Positions 55,792 to 64,000 of a stretch of 64,000 nucleotides of DNA are shown here, in pieces. Position 1 is the first letter of the stretch. The number at the start of each line of letters is the position of its first letter. The stretch lies in assembly GCA_025612245.1 (NCBI GenBank), contig JAAXKQ010000012.1:1-64000 (forward strand), written 5' to 3'. The position numbers and the translations under genes were made by a program. The notes beneath the pieces were generated by a model, which saw only the letters and a program-made list of their open reading frames with translations, ran no database searches and was not told where the DNA came from. This stretch comes from Ignavibacteria bacterium. Its GTDB lineage: Bacteria; Bacteroidota; Ignavibacteria; Ignavibacteriales; SURF-24.

Positions 55792-56994
55792 TCAGCTGAC
55801 AGACAATCCCGGCTGTGCCTCGGGTTCTTTAATTTCCTTCTTAAAAAGATTCCTGAACCTTAGATACGTAATGGCAAAAAACGCCAGCGCAAGGAGCGAA
55901 AGATGAACGAATTCAGGCATGATATCCTGCCATCCGGCGCCCATCTGAATAATCCTGTTAAAGGCGTTCAGGTACGGAGTACTCGGAAGAAGGCCTCCCA
56001 GCACGACAATAAAGCCTGGCATAGCCTGGAAAGGCCACGGATAACCCGACATCAGAAAGACCGGGTAAGAGGTAAAAACAAGTACCTGAAGCGAAATGAT
56101 CTTTCTCTTAAAGAACGATGAAATAAGCATTGCCATGCAGATTACGGCAACAAGAAAAATTGCCGTCATTACAGCCGCGGCGCTGACGCTGCCCTTGAAA
56201 CTGATCTTGAATATCGAAAAATGCAGCGTATAGAAAAGCAGGGCGTATGAAGCATAAAGAAGAAAGTAAAAAGCCCCCTTGCCTGAAATTGTACCCGTCA
56301 GGCTCCTTTTGGCCGCAGTGTAAAGCCCGGACAAAGAGCCTTCCTCTCTTTCCTTGGCGACGCTTTCAGAAAGCCCGATTAAGAGTGTCTGCTGAAGAAT
56401 CAGTACAAGGAGTCCCGGAATCAGGAAGTCCCCGTAGCTTTCCGTCACGTTAAATAGCGGTTTTACCTCGTTTTGCAGAGGCTCCGATATTTCCATTGCC
56501 TGCTCGAAGCTGAAGCCCTGTGCCTGGAAATACCTGATCCTTACGCCTGCCGAGAGTGTGCCCGCAACTTCATTGATGGCCTTATTGATGTCGTTTGAGA
56601 CCAGGAAACGCGAAGTGTTGAGATAAATCTTAAGGTCAGTGCCCTTGGCCGACTTAAGCGACCCTTCAAAGCCTTGCGGGATATAGACAACTCCCTGTGC
56701 CTCAAGTTTATAGACACGGTCTATGCCGGAGGCGTAATCGGGCACTACTTCCTTTACGTTTATCATCTGGTGGGCGTCCAGCTCTCTTATGAATGCCTTG
56801 GAAGAGTTGGAACGGTCCATGTCAACAATGACAACCGGAACCTTCTGTTCAGTCTTGTTTGTATATATTGAAGTATAGAAAATGGCGTAGAATAAGGGCG
56901 AAAGAAGAATAATTGTAACTAGGTCCTTATCCTTTATAATGAGTCCGGCTTCTCTTTTTAAGACTTCCCAAAAACCTGTTAAGATTCTTTTCAT
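55792..56994 (-). CDS. ABC-2 type permease (second of a pair)
   Basis: 400 residues: an N-terminal membrane helix (LVTIILLSPLFYAIFYTSIY), an extracytoplasmic domain (about 45-175, with VPVVIVDMDRSNSSKAFIREL) and five C-terminal helices. This is the YhgE/ABC2_membrane_3 design of the YbhS/YbhR exporters. It overlaps the upstream permease by four bases (ATGA) with GAGGAG before the start, so the pair is cotranslated and probably forms a heterodimer. No ATPase is encoded in this operon. Efflux of a small hydrophobic compound is inferred from the TolC and HlyD partners. Confidence 0.9.
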   Translation of the reverse strand: MKRILTGFWEVLKREAGLIIKDKDLVTIILLSPLFYAIFYTSIYTNKTEQKVPVVIVDMDRSNSSKAFIRELDAHQMINVKEVVPDYASGIDRVYKLEAQGVVYIPQGFEGSLKSAKGTDLKIYLNTSRFLVSNDINKAINEVAGTLSAGVRIRYFQAQGFSFEQAMEISEPLQNEVKPLFNVTESYGDFLIPGLLVLILQQTLLIGLSESVAKEREEGSLSGLYTAAKRSLTGTISGKGAFYFLLYASYALLFYTLHFSIFKISFKGSVSAAAVMTAIFLVAVICMAMLISSFFKRKIISLQVLVFTSYPVFLMSGYPWPFQAMPGFIVVLGGLLPSTPYLNAFNRIIQMGAGWQDIMPEFVHLSLLALAFFAITYLRFRNLFKKEIKEPEAQPGLSVS

Positions 56995-58205
56995 TTTATA
57001 AACTCCTCTCTTTTGTCTTGCGCAATTTCAGGTAACTCGTTCATTCTGAAGCGCAGTACGATGAAAGAGGCTATAAGCGAAATTACCAGGAATACAGAGA
57101 GCCTTAAGAATTCAGGCATAACGTATCTTAAAGGTGTGCCCATCTGGTATAGCTTTATGAATCCGCTTAAGAAGTGTGTATAGGGAATCAGCTGTGCAAA
57201 ATAATTATGCAGAGCCGGCATGCCCCAGAGAGGGAACGTAAAGCCGCTGAAAATAAAAGCCGGAGTATTTATAAACACGGCCACTTCAGTTGCAAAGAGC
57301 TGCTCGTGGAACATGCATGAAAACAAAAAGCCGAGGAAGAAAGAAACCAGTATGAAATACTCAATAAACGCCAGCGTAAGCCACACTGAGCCGTTAATTT
57401 CAATTGAGAACATGGGAAATATAATCCCTATAATTCCCAGTGCCGTTGCCGTATGCAGGGCTATGTGAGGGAACGCCTTGCCTGAAACGAGAGTAAAAAG
57501 GTTTTTCCCGGAGATTTCAACTAGCTCGTTGAAAGTGCCGTGCGTAAACTCTGAACTGATGATTAAAACCGCTGAAATCATTATAATCATCTGCAGCAAG
57601 GCGGTAAGAAGCCCGGGGACGAGGTAAGACAGGTAATTATAGCCAGGATTATAAAGTGACTGTGTCTCAATCCTGACCGGGTTAATTACGTTCATTGCCT
57701 GACTTTCCGAGAGGCCTTTCGAGCGGAGTTTCTTAAGAAGTATGCCGCCGGAAACTGTTCTTGCAATGGTTACGCCGTCTTTATAGATAAGATTCCCGAT
57801 AATAAGGCTTGAAGTATTCTTGAATATGACCATAGAAGAAGGTCTGCCTTTCTTAACGTCACTTTCCATATTGCCCGGGAAATAAAAGGCTCCCTGAATA
57901 TGGCCTTTCAGAAACTCCGACTTTAATTCGTCTAATGAATAAACGTGTTTAGTGACTTCCATTGAGCTTGAAGCGTCTATGGAACGCGTGATCAGCCTGG
58001 AAAGCGAGCTATTGTCCTGGTCATATACTGCCACCGGAAGATCCCTGGCTACGGCGTTCTTATAAACGAGAGCCAGTAACAGAAAAAGAATTATAGGCAG
58101 AATTACCGAAAGCAGGTAAATTGTCTTTCTTTCGGTGATCCTGGTAATCTCTCTGAAAAGTACTCTCAAAAAGGGTGAACTTGCGATATTATTATTTATT
58201 CCCAT
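56991..58205 (-). CDS. ABC-2 type permease (first of a pair)
   Basis: 404 residues, same architecture as its partner: a membrane helix at about 29-47, then an extracytoplasmic domain with LPVAVYDQDNSSLSRLITRS and IQGAFYFPGNMESDVKKG, then five or six helices (for example LIPYTHFLSGFIKLYQMGTP). The ATG at 58205 lies 21 bases after the HlyD stop. The closely similar ectodomain motifs suggest the two permeases arose by duplication. Confidence 0.9.
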   Translation of the reverse strand: MGINNNIASSPFLRVLFREITRITERKTIYLLSVILPIILFLLLALVYKNAVARDLPVAVYDQDNSSLSRLITRSIDASSSMEVTKHVYSLDELKSEFLKGHIQGAFYFPGNMESDVKKGRPSSMVIFKNTSSLIIGNLIYKDGVTIARTVSGGILLKKLRSKGLSESQAMNVINPVRIETQSLYNPGYNYLSYLVPGLLTALLQMIIMISAVLIISSEFTHGTFNELVEISGKNLFTLVSGKAFPHIALHTATALGIIGIIFPMFSIEINGSVWLTLAFIEYFILVSFFLGFLFSCMFHEQLFATEVAVFINTPAFIFSGFTFPLWGMPALHNYFAQLIPYTHFLSGFIKLYQMGTPLRYVMPEFLRLSVFLVISLIASFIVLRFRMNELPEIAQDKREEFIK

Positions 58206-58226
58206 AGTGTTCGTATGCGTCCCGGA

Positions 58227-59207
58227 TCACATTATTATGTTTACCGTCATTCCGGGCCTTAAATCTTTAAGCAAAGATTTAGCCCTCAGGCGGACTTCAA
58301 AAGTCTTAAGGTCAAATTCACCTTTCTGGTTTGTGGGCTTCCATGTGGCAAACTCTGCCATAGGGGAGATATATGTCACCACAAACTGGAACTTCTGGTT
58401 TCCTAGAGCGGGAACCCTGCCATAGAAAAGCGAGCCTTTTTTAATTGAACTCATCTTGTCTTCTCTTACCTGGAGCACCACCCAGCTGTCGTTGGGATCC
58501 ATAACGGTAAACAGGGGATACCCGCTTGCAATTATCTCTCCCGGGTTTGTGATCTTTTTACTTAATTCTCCCGTTATGGGGCTTACAAGGTTGAGCTCCT
58601 GGTGGTAGGCGTTGGCTTCATTGTAAGTATTCTGTGCCTGATAGTAAAGAGCCTCGGCGCCGGAAATTTCTTCCAGTCGGGCGCCCTTTCTGACCATATC
58701 CAGGCGTGCTTTGGCTGCTTCCATCTGTTCTCTTGCGGCCTTAAACTGAAACTCTGCCTGGTCTTTTTCCTGCGCTGAAATTACGCCGTCTTTAAAGAGC
58801 GCCTGGACCCTGTTCCAGGTCTTGTTTGCCAGGTCGTACTGTGCCTGTGCCTGCGAGAAGAGCTTTTCGGCAGCTTCTTTTTCCTCGGGGCGTGCCCCGT
58901 TGTGCGCCATCTGCATTTTGCTCTTTGCGGCATCAACCAGTCCGCGGGCCTGCTCCAGCTTGGCATCCATTTCCTTGCTTTCCAGCCTGGCCAGGACCTG
59001 TCCTTTTTGAACAATGTCGCCTTCCGAGACAAAAACCGTATCTACTCTGCCGGGGATTTTTGAAGCAACATCAACCTGAGTTGTTTCAACAATACCGGTC
59101 ATTATATTTTCTTCTTTATTTAGTGACTTTGCAACCAGAACTGTTACTGCAACAATTGCAATTACTACCGGAATAATTAGCACCATGCTTGACTTGGTAA
59201 ATTTCAC
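58227..59207 (-). CDS. HlyD-family periplasmic adaptor (membrane fusion) protein
   Basis: 326 residues from GTG 59207, which shares bases with the TolC stop (GTGA) and has AAAGGAG upstream; an ATG at 59228 is an alternative. One membrane helix (SSMVLIIPVVIAIVAVTVLV), a lipoyl half-motif (KIPGRVDTVFVSEGDIVQKG), a long coiled-coil hairpin from about 75 to 210 rich in Ala, Glu and Gln, a second lipoyl half (LVSPITGELSKKITNPGE) and a beta-barrel domain. It bridges the inner-membrane permeases and the TolC channel. Confidence 0.93.
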   Translation of the reverse strand: MKFTKSSMVLIIPVVIAIVAVTVLVAKSLNKEENIMTGIVETTQVDVASKIPGRVDTVFVSEGDIVQKGQVLARLESKEMDAKLEQARGLVDAAKSKMQMAHNGARPEEKEAAEKLFSQAQAQYDLANKTWNRVQALFKDGVISAQEKDQAEFQFKAAREQMEAAKARLDMVRKGARLEEISGAEALYYQAQNTYNEANAYHQELNLVSPITGELSKKITNPGEIIASGYPLFTVMDPNDSWVVLQVREDKMSSIKKGSLFYGRVPALGNQKFQFVVTYISPMAEFATWKPTNQKGEFDLKTFEVRLRAKSLLKDLRPGMTVNIIM

Positions 59208-60682
59208 TTTTTGTTCTCCTTTAACCATACTGATAAAATCTTTTGTGGGTCTCCCGTTGCGACGTATAAATCTGTAAGGGATTTGTAATAATCATAAAGA
59301 GACAGGAGGCTTTCAACCTGGTTTTTCTCCAGCGAGAGCTGTGCGTCAATTACTTCCAGTGAAGTTCCCATGCCTGACTCAAAGCGTTTTGTGTTTAAGC
59401 GCAGGTTTTCCTGCGCAAGGCTCAGCGTTTTGCCCAGTTTTATGTATCGTGTCCGTGCATTTGTCATGTCCCTGTAGGATTTATTGATCCACAGGTCAAT
59501 TTTTCTTCTTGCGTCAGCCTCCACGTAATTAACCTCTCTTTGAAGGTGAACCGCATTCTGAAGACCCGTATAGTCCTTAAAGCCGTTGAACAGGTTGAAC
59601 TTCAGCTGAAGGCCAACGGCCCAGTGTGGCTCAATGCTTGAGAGGTACTCGGGAAGCATCTCATATTTTCCGAAGGCGGCAACTGTAGGCAGAAAATTTG
59701 CGCGTTCGGCCTTATATTTTTCAGATGCTGCTTCCTTTTTCTTCTCAATTAACCTGAGAATTGGCTGGTTGCTTCTTGCCGCTTCCAGGTAATACTCCAG
59801 AGAGTCTGAAACCTCAGTATAAGAAAGTGTATCTGAAAGATTAAGGTTTGCATTTTCTTCCAGTCCCATCGTATTTTGCAGTGAAATGCGGGCCAGCTCA
59901 AGCTTATTATCGTCGTCAGTAAGACTTCTTTCGGCGTCAGCTTCAGCAACCTCCGCCCTTAGGAGGTGGTAATTTGCAATCAGTCCTTCCTTCAGGAGCT
60001 TATCTGCATCCGCCTTGTGCTTTCTTATGCCCTGAAGAACATCCTGGCGGGTCTTTACAATGCTGTTCATCAGAATGACGCTCAGGTAGTCGTTTACAGT
60101 TTCCTGTACGACCTCATTCTGCACTTTCTGAAGCTCAATTAAAGCGGAGGTCTTTTCCTCGGAGGCGAAATTTTTTGCCGCCAGAAGTTTCCCTCCGGTA
60201 AACAGGGGCTGAACTCCTACGAGTGTTGCAGTCTTAAAATCCTGTCTTTTGAACGTCTCAATGAAAGGGGGCAGCAGTGTATTTAGCTGCGAGGAATACT
60301 GCTGGAATAGCCCTGCCTTCTGCTGGTCGTTCAGGCCGGGTTGCCCCTGAAGTATCCTGTAAATATTGGCCAGTTCAGTCTGATCCTTAGCCTGAAGCGT
60401 GATTATCGCGTCCCTGATCGGGTTTAAGTCGATAGTCATTGGGTCATTCAGGTGGTTGTAACTGCTTTCAAATGTGACCGAGGGGAGGAAATTACCCCAG
60501 GCTTGAAGGTCCTGAAATTTCTTCTGGGTGAGCTTTTCCTCGTACTGTTTTATTTTCTCATTATTCTTCAGCGAAATCTGTATTGCTTCACTTAAAGTCA
60601 GTGACTGTCCGTATGTATATGCTGAAAGGCCGGTCAAAGACACTATCAGGGCCAGGAGCACTTTTCTTGATATTTTAACCAT
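59204..60682 (-). CDS. TolC-family outer-membrane efflux channel
   Basis: 492 residues with a signal peptide (VLLALIVSLTGLSAYTYGQ). Two outer-membrane efflux repeats: LTLSEAIQISLKNNEKIKQY at the N-terminus and the second helical repeat around ARSNQPILRLIEKKKEAASE. The C-terminal part carries FNLFNGFKDYTGLQNAVHLQ, a typical strand-helix transition, and RFESGMGTSLEVIDAQLSLE. It precedes the adaptor gene with a four-base overlap and is separated from the TetR gene by 81 bases holding an operator-like palindrome. Confidence 0.93.
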   Translation of the reverse strand: MVKISRKVLLALIVSLTGLSAYTYGQSLTLSEAIQISLKNNEKIKQYEEKLTQKKFQDLQAWGNFLPSVTFESSYNHLNDPMTIDLNPIRDAIITLQAKDQTELANIYRILQGQPGLNDQQKAGLFQQYSSQLNTLLPPFIETFKRQDFKTATLVGVQPLFTGGKLLAAKNFASEEKTSALIELQKVQNEVVQETVNDYLSVILMNSIVKTRQDVLQGIRKHKADADKLLKEGLIANYHLLRAEVAEADAERSLTDDDNKLELARISLQNTMGLEENANLNLSDTLSYTEVSDSLEYYLEAARSNQPILRLIEKKKEAASEKYKAERANFLPTVAAFGKYEMLPEYLSSIEPHWAVGLQLKFNLFNGFKDYTGLQNAVHLQREVNYVEADARRKIDLWINKSYRDMTNARTRYIKLGKTLSLAQENLRLNTKRFESGMGTSLEVIDAQLSLEKNQVESLLSLYDYYKSLTDLYVATGDPQKILSVWLKENKK

Positions 60683-60705
60683 TAATGACCTTAATTATTG
60701 TATAA

Positions 60706-60719
60706 TGAATCAGGATTCA
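60706..60719. promoter_or_regulatory. Operator-like palindrome between the tetR and tolC genes
   Basis: TGAATC-AG-GATTCA, a 14-base near-perfect dyad (TGAA-N6-TTCA core), lies in the 81-base gap before the TolC gene. A matching element stands at the front of the TetR gene (61370-61383). The half-sites resemble those reported for FadR-type TetR repressors (TGAAT...ATTCA). Likely repressor site; unproven. Confidence 0.6.
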
Positions 60720-60763
60720 ATAATAAAGCAAAAAAATTCAAGCTGGAGAGTTGCTTCAGCCTT

Positions 60764-61351
60764 TTACTTTAATAATCCACGTTTACTGAAATATTTTACG
60801 TTTTCTCTAATCGAGTCCAGTGAGTATTCCTCAGGACTCTGCGCCCATTGGTGCAACAGGTGGCGCAGCCCCCCGAAGATGTAGGACCTGATTATCTTTA
60901 CATCGATGTCCGGGGTGAAAGCATTCTTATCTATGCCTTCAACCACAATGCATTCACCCAGATCGATGAACTTTTGGTAATAGGGAGTAAATCCTTTCGG
61001 ATCTTTCTGAATGAGATAATTCTGTTCATTGACAAAAACAACTGCAAGTGCGGGATCCTTGATGAACATATCAAAAAGAAGGTCTATCAAGCCGTCGAAC
61101 TTTTCAATTGCATTGATGTCTGTGCGCCTGGAAATGGCAGCAAGCTCGTTATAGAGCCTCTCCCATAGCTGCTCGAAAATCCTCTGCAGAATGGTTTCTT
61201 TGTTTTTATAGTAGACATATATGCTTCCGGTGGCCACACCCGCGAGTTCGGCAATTTTGTGTATCTTTGCATTGTGATACCCGCTTTCTGCAAATACCTT
61301 TATGGCTGCAAGCAGTATGTCGTTTCCTTTGTTACCTTCTTTTAGTCTCAT
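60764..61351 (-). CDS. TetR-family transcriptional repressor, FadR-like
   Basis: 195 residues from ATG 61351 (MRLKEGNKGNDILLAA), which has AGGTG six bases upstream; ATG 61366 and TTG 61384 are longer alternatives. The N-terminal helix-turn-helix is standard (HKIAELAGVATGSIYVYYKN). The ligand domain resembles the FadR/YsiA group of acyl-CoA-binding TetR proteins, with a KDPALAVVFVNEQNYLIQKD segment. It heads the operon in the same direction as tolC, so it probably represses itself and the exporter. The ligand is not visible in the sequence. Confidence 0.88.
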   Translation of the reverse strand: MRLKEGNKGNDILLAAIKVFAESGYHNAKIHKIAELAGVATGSIYVYYKNKETILQRIFEQLWERLYNELAAISRRTDINAIEKFDGLIDLLFDMFIKDPALAVVFVNEQNYLIQKDPKGFTPYYQKFIDLGECIVVEGIDKNAFTPDIDVKIIRSYIFGGLRHLLHQWAQSPEEYSLDSIRENVKYFSKRGLLK

Positions 61352-61369
61352 CTCATGCACCTGCATTAT

Positions 61370-61383
61370 TGAATCGCAGTTCA
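61370..61383. promoter_or_regulatory. Second operator-like palindrome at the tetR start region
   Basis: TGAATCGCAGTTCA shares the TGAA-N6-TTCA pattern and the flanking ATTATTGAATC with the minus-strand reading of the site at 60706. It lies just upstream of the preferred tetR start, where a bound repressor would block the operon promoter. Confidence 0.55.
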
Positions 61384-61432
61384 AAAATAAACCTGAATTA
61401 CAAAATTGTCAAGAGCTATCGTAAAAGTTCTT

Positions 61433-61496
61433 AAAAAAAAGTAACTGCGAAAAGGGAAAAAGTACTTTTTCTCAAAGTTTTCCTTTCCGCAGTTAC
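61433..61496 (-). terminator. Intrinsic terminator of the alcohol dehydrogenase gene
   Basis: GTAACTGCG (61441-61449) pairs with CGCAGTTAC (61488-61496); the arms continue imperfectly through A/T-rich sequence toward an inner AAAAAGTACTTTTT hairpin. On the minus strand the stem is followed by eight T (61433-61440). It separates the dehydrogenase gene from the tetR promoter. Confidence 0.9.
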
Positions 61497-61516
61497 ATTC
61501 CAGGATATTTTCCAAT

Positions 61517-62806
61517 TCAAAAATTGTGAACAAAAGATTTACCGTTCTGAGCGGTTACTTCCTCAAGGTGCTTCTGCCTTTTCATGTCGTGTTCTTCCGA
61601 AGCCAGTATTTCAACCTTCAGCCATCCGGGTTGTCTTTCGTCAAAAGCCTTGTAAGCCTTTATTATGGAATCGAGGTTCCCGACCTGTGTAATGATGCTC
61701 TTGGGACTGACAACTCCGCCCTGGACCATCTCAAGGAGCATGGGAATGTACTTACGGTGGTTGCAATTTCCGGCCTTAATTGTCAGGTTCTTGTTCATTA
61801 TCATGCCGAACGGGAATGACTGGAAGGTCTGCGGGTAGACACCAATTACGGACATGGTCCCTGCCTTGGCTATTGCCTCGGTCTGCCAGAGTAGTGCCTG
61901 TGAAGGGCCATTACCGGGAATCCAGTTTTTTCCGTGCGGATTTATTCTTGGTGCAACCTGATCGACTTCTTTTCTGAACTGGCTGTCGAGTTTTCTGGAT
62001 TTCTTGAGTGCGGGACCCTTCTCGGGCTGCATGGCATCCACGCCAACGGCGTCAATTGTGCGGTCAACGCCGATTCCGCCTGTTAGTTCATGTATGACTT
62101 CAACAGGGTCCTCGTCATCAAAGTTTATGACTTCGGCACCCAGTGTCCTGGCCATTTCAAGTCTTGAAGTGATCCTGTCTACTGCCAGCACCCTTCCTGC
62201 GCCCAGGAGAAAGGCACTTATAATTGCAAACTGCCCGACCGGGCCGCAGCCGAAAACGGCAACCGTGTCGCCATGTTTGATTTCAGCCATTTCAGCGGCG
62301 AAATACCCTGTCGGGAAGATATCCGAAAGCAATATTGCGTCGTCATCCGTAACGTCTTCCGGAATTTTTACAAGTCCCGCATTTGCAAATGGAACGCGTG
62401 CTTTTTCGGCCTGGAGGCCGTTAAAGGCCCCGCTCATCAGAGGTCCGCCAAAGAAGCTCGTTCCGGCGTTCTTTCCCATGGGGTTTGCGTTATCGCACTG
62501 CGAGAAGTATCCGGCGCGGCAGTAAGAGCAGTAACCGCAGGCAATTGTTGAAGGGATGATTACCCTGTCACCGGCTTTAAGGTTCCTGACCTCTTTGCCT
62601 GCTTCTTCAACTATGCCGATTCCCTCGTGCCCGATTATAGTGCCCGGTTTCATTCCCGCCATGGTTCCTCTTACTAAATGCAGGTCGGTTCCGCATATGG
62701 CACAGGAAGTTATTTTTACGATTGCGTCGTGCGTATCTTTAATCTTTGGTTCCTTTACCTCTTCAAGCCTTATATCGCCAATGCCGTGAAATACAACCGC
62801 TTTCAT
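61517..62806 (-). CDS. Zinc-dependent alcohol dehydrogenase, formaldehyde-dehydrogenase-like
   Basis: 429 residues of the medium-chain dehydrogenase family. Of two tandem ATG codons the second (62806) is better placed behind AAGGAGG and gives MKAVVFHGIGDIRLEEV, the usual family start. Catalytic-zinc motif CAICGTDLH and GHEGIGIVEE, structural-zinc tetrad in CGYCSYCRAGYFSQC, and the NAD site VFGCGPVGQFAI followed by AVDRITSRLEMA. An insertion of about 50 residues after VDRTIDAVGVDA (Lys-rich, then INPHGKNWIPG) matches the glutathione-independent formaldehyde dehydrogenase group. True substrate unknown. Probably a single-gene transcript with the terminator at 61433. Confidence 0.9.
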   Translation of the reverse strand: MKAVVFHGIGDIRLEEVKEPKIKDTHDAIVKITSCAICGTDLHLVRGTMAGMKPGTIIGHEGIGIVEEAGKEVRNLKAGDRVIIPSTIACGYCSYCRAGYFSQCDNANPMGKNAGTSFFGGPLMSGAFNGLQAEKARVPFANAGLVKIPEDVTDDDAILLSDIFPTGYFAAEMAEIKHGDTVAVFGCGPVGQFAIISAFLLGAGRVLAVDRITSRLEMARTLGAEVINFDDEDPVEVIHELTGGIGVDRTIDAVGVDAMQPEKGPALKKSRKLDSQFRKEVDQVAPRINPHGKNWIPGNGPSQALLWQTEAIAKAGTMSVIGVYPQTFQSFPFGMIMNKNLTIKAGNCNHRKYIPMLLEMVQGGVVSPKSIITQVGNLDSIIKAYKAFDERQPGWLKVEILASEEHDMKRQKHLEEVTAQNGKSFVHNF

Positions 62807-62809
62807 CAT

Positions 62810-63186
62810 TCCTCCTTCTTTTGTTATAATTATATTATGATTATTAAAAACAATTTCAAGGTGAATTGCTTGGAATAGGGAAGTGCCTGAAACCTGACTT
62901 CACGTGCAGCTTCCTTATTGCCAGTGGAAGATGTATGGGAAAACTTGGGTTTTCTAAAAAAATATGTTTATTAAGTTCCTGAAAGTTTGTATTGTAGATT
63001 AAGAGCAGATACGGGGGCATGGATTAAAAAGGCGCAATAAGTAAGACGTGCTTATCCATGCTGTTTGGCTGGTAAGTTCCTCCTTAATTCTTTTTCTTGT
63101 GTCTGGGTGAAATTCCGGTTTCGGAAGGTATAAAAGAGCCTTAAGAAGAATTTAATTTCACAATTTCCGAATCATAAGAGGTTAAA
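62810..63186. other. Divergent intergenic region between the dehydrogenase and the cytochrome gene
   Basis: 377 bases with promoters for both directions. An imperfect dyad CAATTTCA-AGG-TGAATTG lies at about 62851-62868, near the dehydrogenase start. I see no riboswitch, terminator or further gene. AGAGG at about 63176-63180 is the ribosome-binding site of the cytochrome gene. Confidence 0.5.
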
Positions 63187-64000
63187 ATGCAAAGAAAGTT
63201 TCCTCTTTCGACCTATAACTGGACTTCTCTTATCGGATTGACCATTGCCATTATTGCCGCATTGATGATAATTTTTCTTTTTGTCATTTCCTCATTTATT
63301 CAGCAGGGAAGTTCATACCTGGGTCTGGTAATCTATATACTGCTTCCTGCCTTTTTAATAGTGGGGCTGATTTTAATACCCGTAGGGATGTATTTTAAGT
63401 CCCGCAAGGACAGGAGGCAAAAAGAGTCTGAAACGGGCAGGTGGCCGCAGATCGACCTGAACGACCAGCGTCACAGGAACGGGTTTCTGGTCTTTGCCGT
63501 AGGCACGGCAGTTTTTCTCCTGCTCTCGGCAATCGGAAGCTACGGGGCATTTAATTTCACGGAGTCCGTCGAATTTTGCGGAACGATCTGCCACAAGGTT
63601 ATGAAGCCCGAATACACGGCGTACCAGCATTCCCCGCATGCAAGGGTGGCATGTGTGGAGTGCCACGTCGGAACGGGTGCCAACTGGTACGTGAGGTCCA
63701 AATTGTCCGGCCTTTACCAAGTCTATGCAGTTACCGTGGGCAACTATCCGCGCCCCATACCGACGCCAGTAAGAAACCTTAGGCCTGCGCGTGAGACGTG
63801 TGAGCATTGCCACTGGCCTTCAAAGTTCTATGCCAGGCAGCTTACGCTCGAAAGGCACTATCTGGCAGATGACACGAACTCCGAATGGGATATTAACCTT
63901 GTGCTTAAAATCGGTCCCAGCATCAGCGCTCTCGGGCTTCAGGAAGGAATCCACTGGCACATCAATCCCAATACAAAAATTGAATACGTTGCCAAAGACG
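63187..64000 (+). CDS. NapC/NrfH-type multiheme cytochrome c, 3' end beyond the window
   Basis: Open from ATG 63187 (AGAGG upstream) to the right edge: 271 residues seen, no stop. Two N-terminal membrane helices (about 13-38 and 46-68, IGLTIAIIAALMIIFLFVI and VIYILLPAFLIVGLILIPVG) precede a third (about 99-120), which directly leads into the heme part. Three CxxCH sites are visible: FCGTICHKVM, ACVECHVG and CEHCHWPS, with further sites probably past the edge. NapC/NirT/NrfH proteins take electrons from menaquinol and pass them to periplasmic reductases. The two extra helices are not in classical NapC. Redox partner genes, if any, lie outside the window. Confidence 0.9.
   Translation, partial: MQRKFPLSTYNWTSLIGLTIAIIAALMIIFLFVISSFIQQGSSYLGLVIYILLPAFLIVGLILIPVGMYFKSRKDRRQKESETGRWPQIDLNDQRHRNGFLVFAVGTAVFLLLSAIGSYGAFNFTESVEFCGTICHKVMKPEYTAYQHSPHARVACVECHVGTGANWYVRSKLSGLYQVYAVTVGNYPRPIPTPVRNLRPARETCEHCHWPSKFYARQLTLERHYLADDTNSEWDINLVLKIGPSISALGLQEGIHWHINPNTKIEYVAKD

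Noticed and set aside
62851-62868. CAATTTCAAGGTGAATTG as an FNR/CRP site
   Set aside because: It does not match TTGAT-N4-ATCAA or TGTGA-N6-TCACA, and the dyad is imperfect.

Overview
The window looks like a piece of a chromosome from the Bacteroidota/Chlorobiota/Ignavibacteriota branch; Ignavibacteria is the best guess. This is inferred from gene content and order, with no database search. The signs are the order purH-mreB-mreC-mreD-mrdA-rodA, a TonB receptor with a carboxypeptidase-regulatory N-terminal domain, a DUF2851 protein, a GWxTD protein, many TPR lipid-envelope type proteins and frequent TTG starts. I saw no tRNA, rRNA, CRISPR array, insertion sequence or phage gene. It reads as core chromosome with some accessory transport and polysaccharide functions.

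Layout: 1-2816 is the 3' part of a LysM-rich MltD-type lytic transglycosylase. 2874-7653 is a thiamine-salvage unit: a TPP riboswitch with an intrinsic terminator, a TonB receptor, thiamine pyrophosphokinase and an SSS-family symporter. 7918-19666 is a dense nucleotide and cell-shape block: pyrG, a TPR protein, purN, purH, mreBCD, mrdA, rodA, pyrF. 19800-24642 holds DUF2851, a non-canonical SDR, a flavoprotein and a thioredoxin-like protein. 24758-28495 is a very large GH13-family protein on the minus strand. 28852-34342 is mutS, DUF1684, aroF and tyrA, the last with an apparent CTG start.

34373-48370 is more accessory: a 76-aa protein, a secreted GH9 cellulase, a KaiC/RecA-like ATPase with a degenerate GGDEF-like tail coupled to a TPR/beta-barrel outer-membrane protein, an SSS symporter flanked by two tiny membrane proteins, a GWxTD protein, a TPR protein and an orphan PAS-GAF histidine kinase. 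48579-54727 holds a diadenylate cyclase fused to YbbR domains, DNA polymerase II, and an ABC ATPase/permease pair. The minus strand from 61351 to 55792 is an efflux operon: TetR, TolC, HlyD and two ABC-2 permeases without an ATPase. It has two matching operator-like palindromes and a strong terminator. A zinc alcohol dehydrogenase (minus) and the start of a NapC/NrfH-type multiheme cytochrome (plus, running off the right edge) close the window.

The most interesting candidates for new biology are the ATPase/GGDEF-like plus TPR-barrel pair, the CdaA-YbbR fusion, the symporter with two mini-proteins, and the FadR-like TetR circuit over an ATPase-less exporter. Start codons were chosen from ribosome-binding sites, overlaps and homologous N-termini. 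Several differ from the longest open frame, as noted in the entries.
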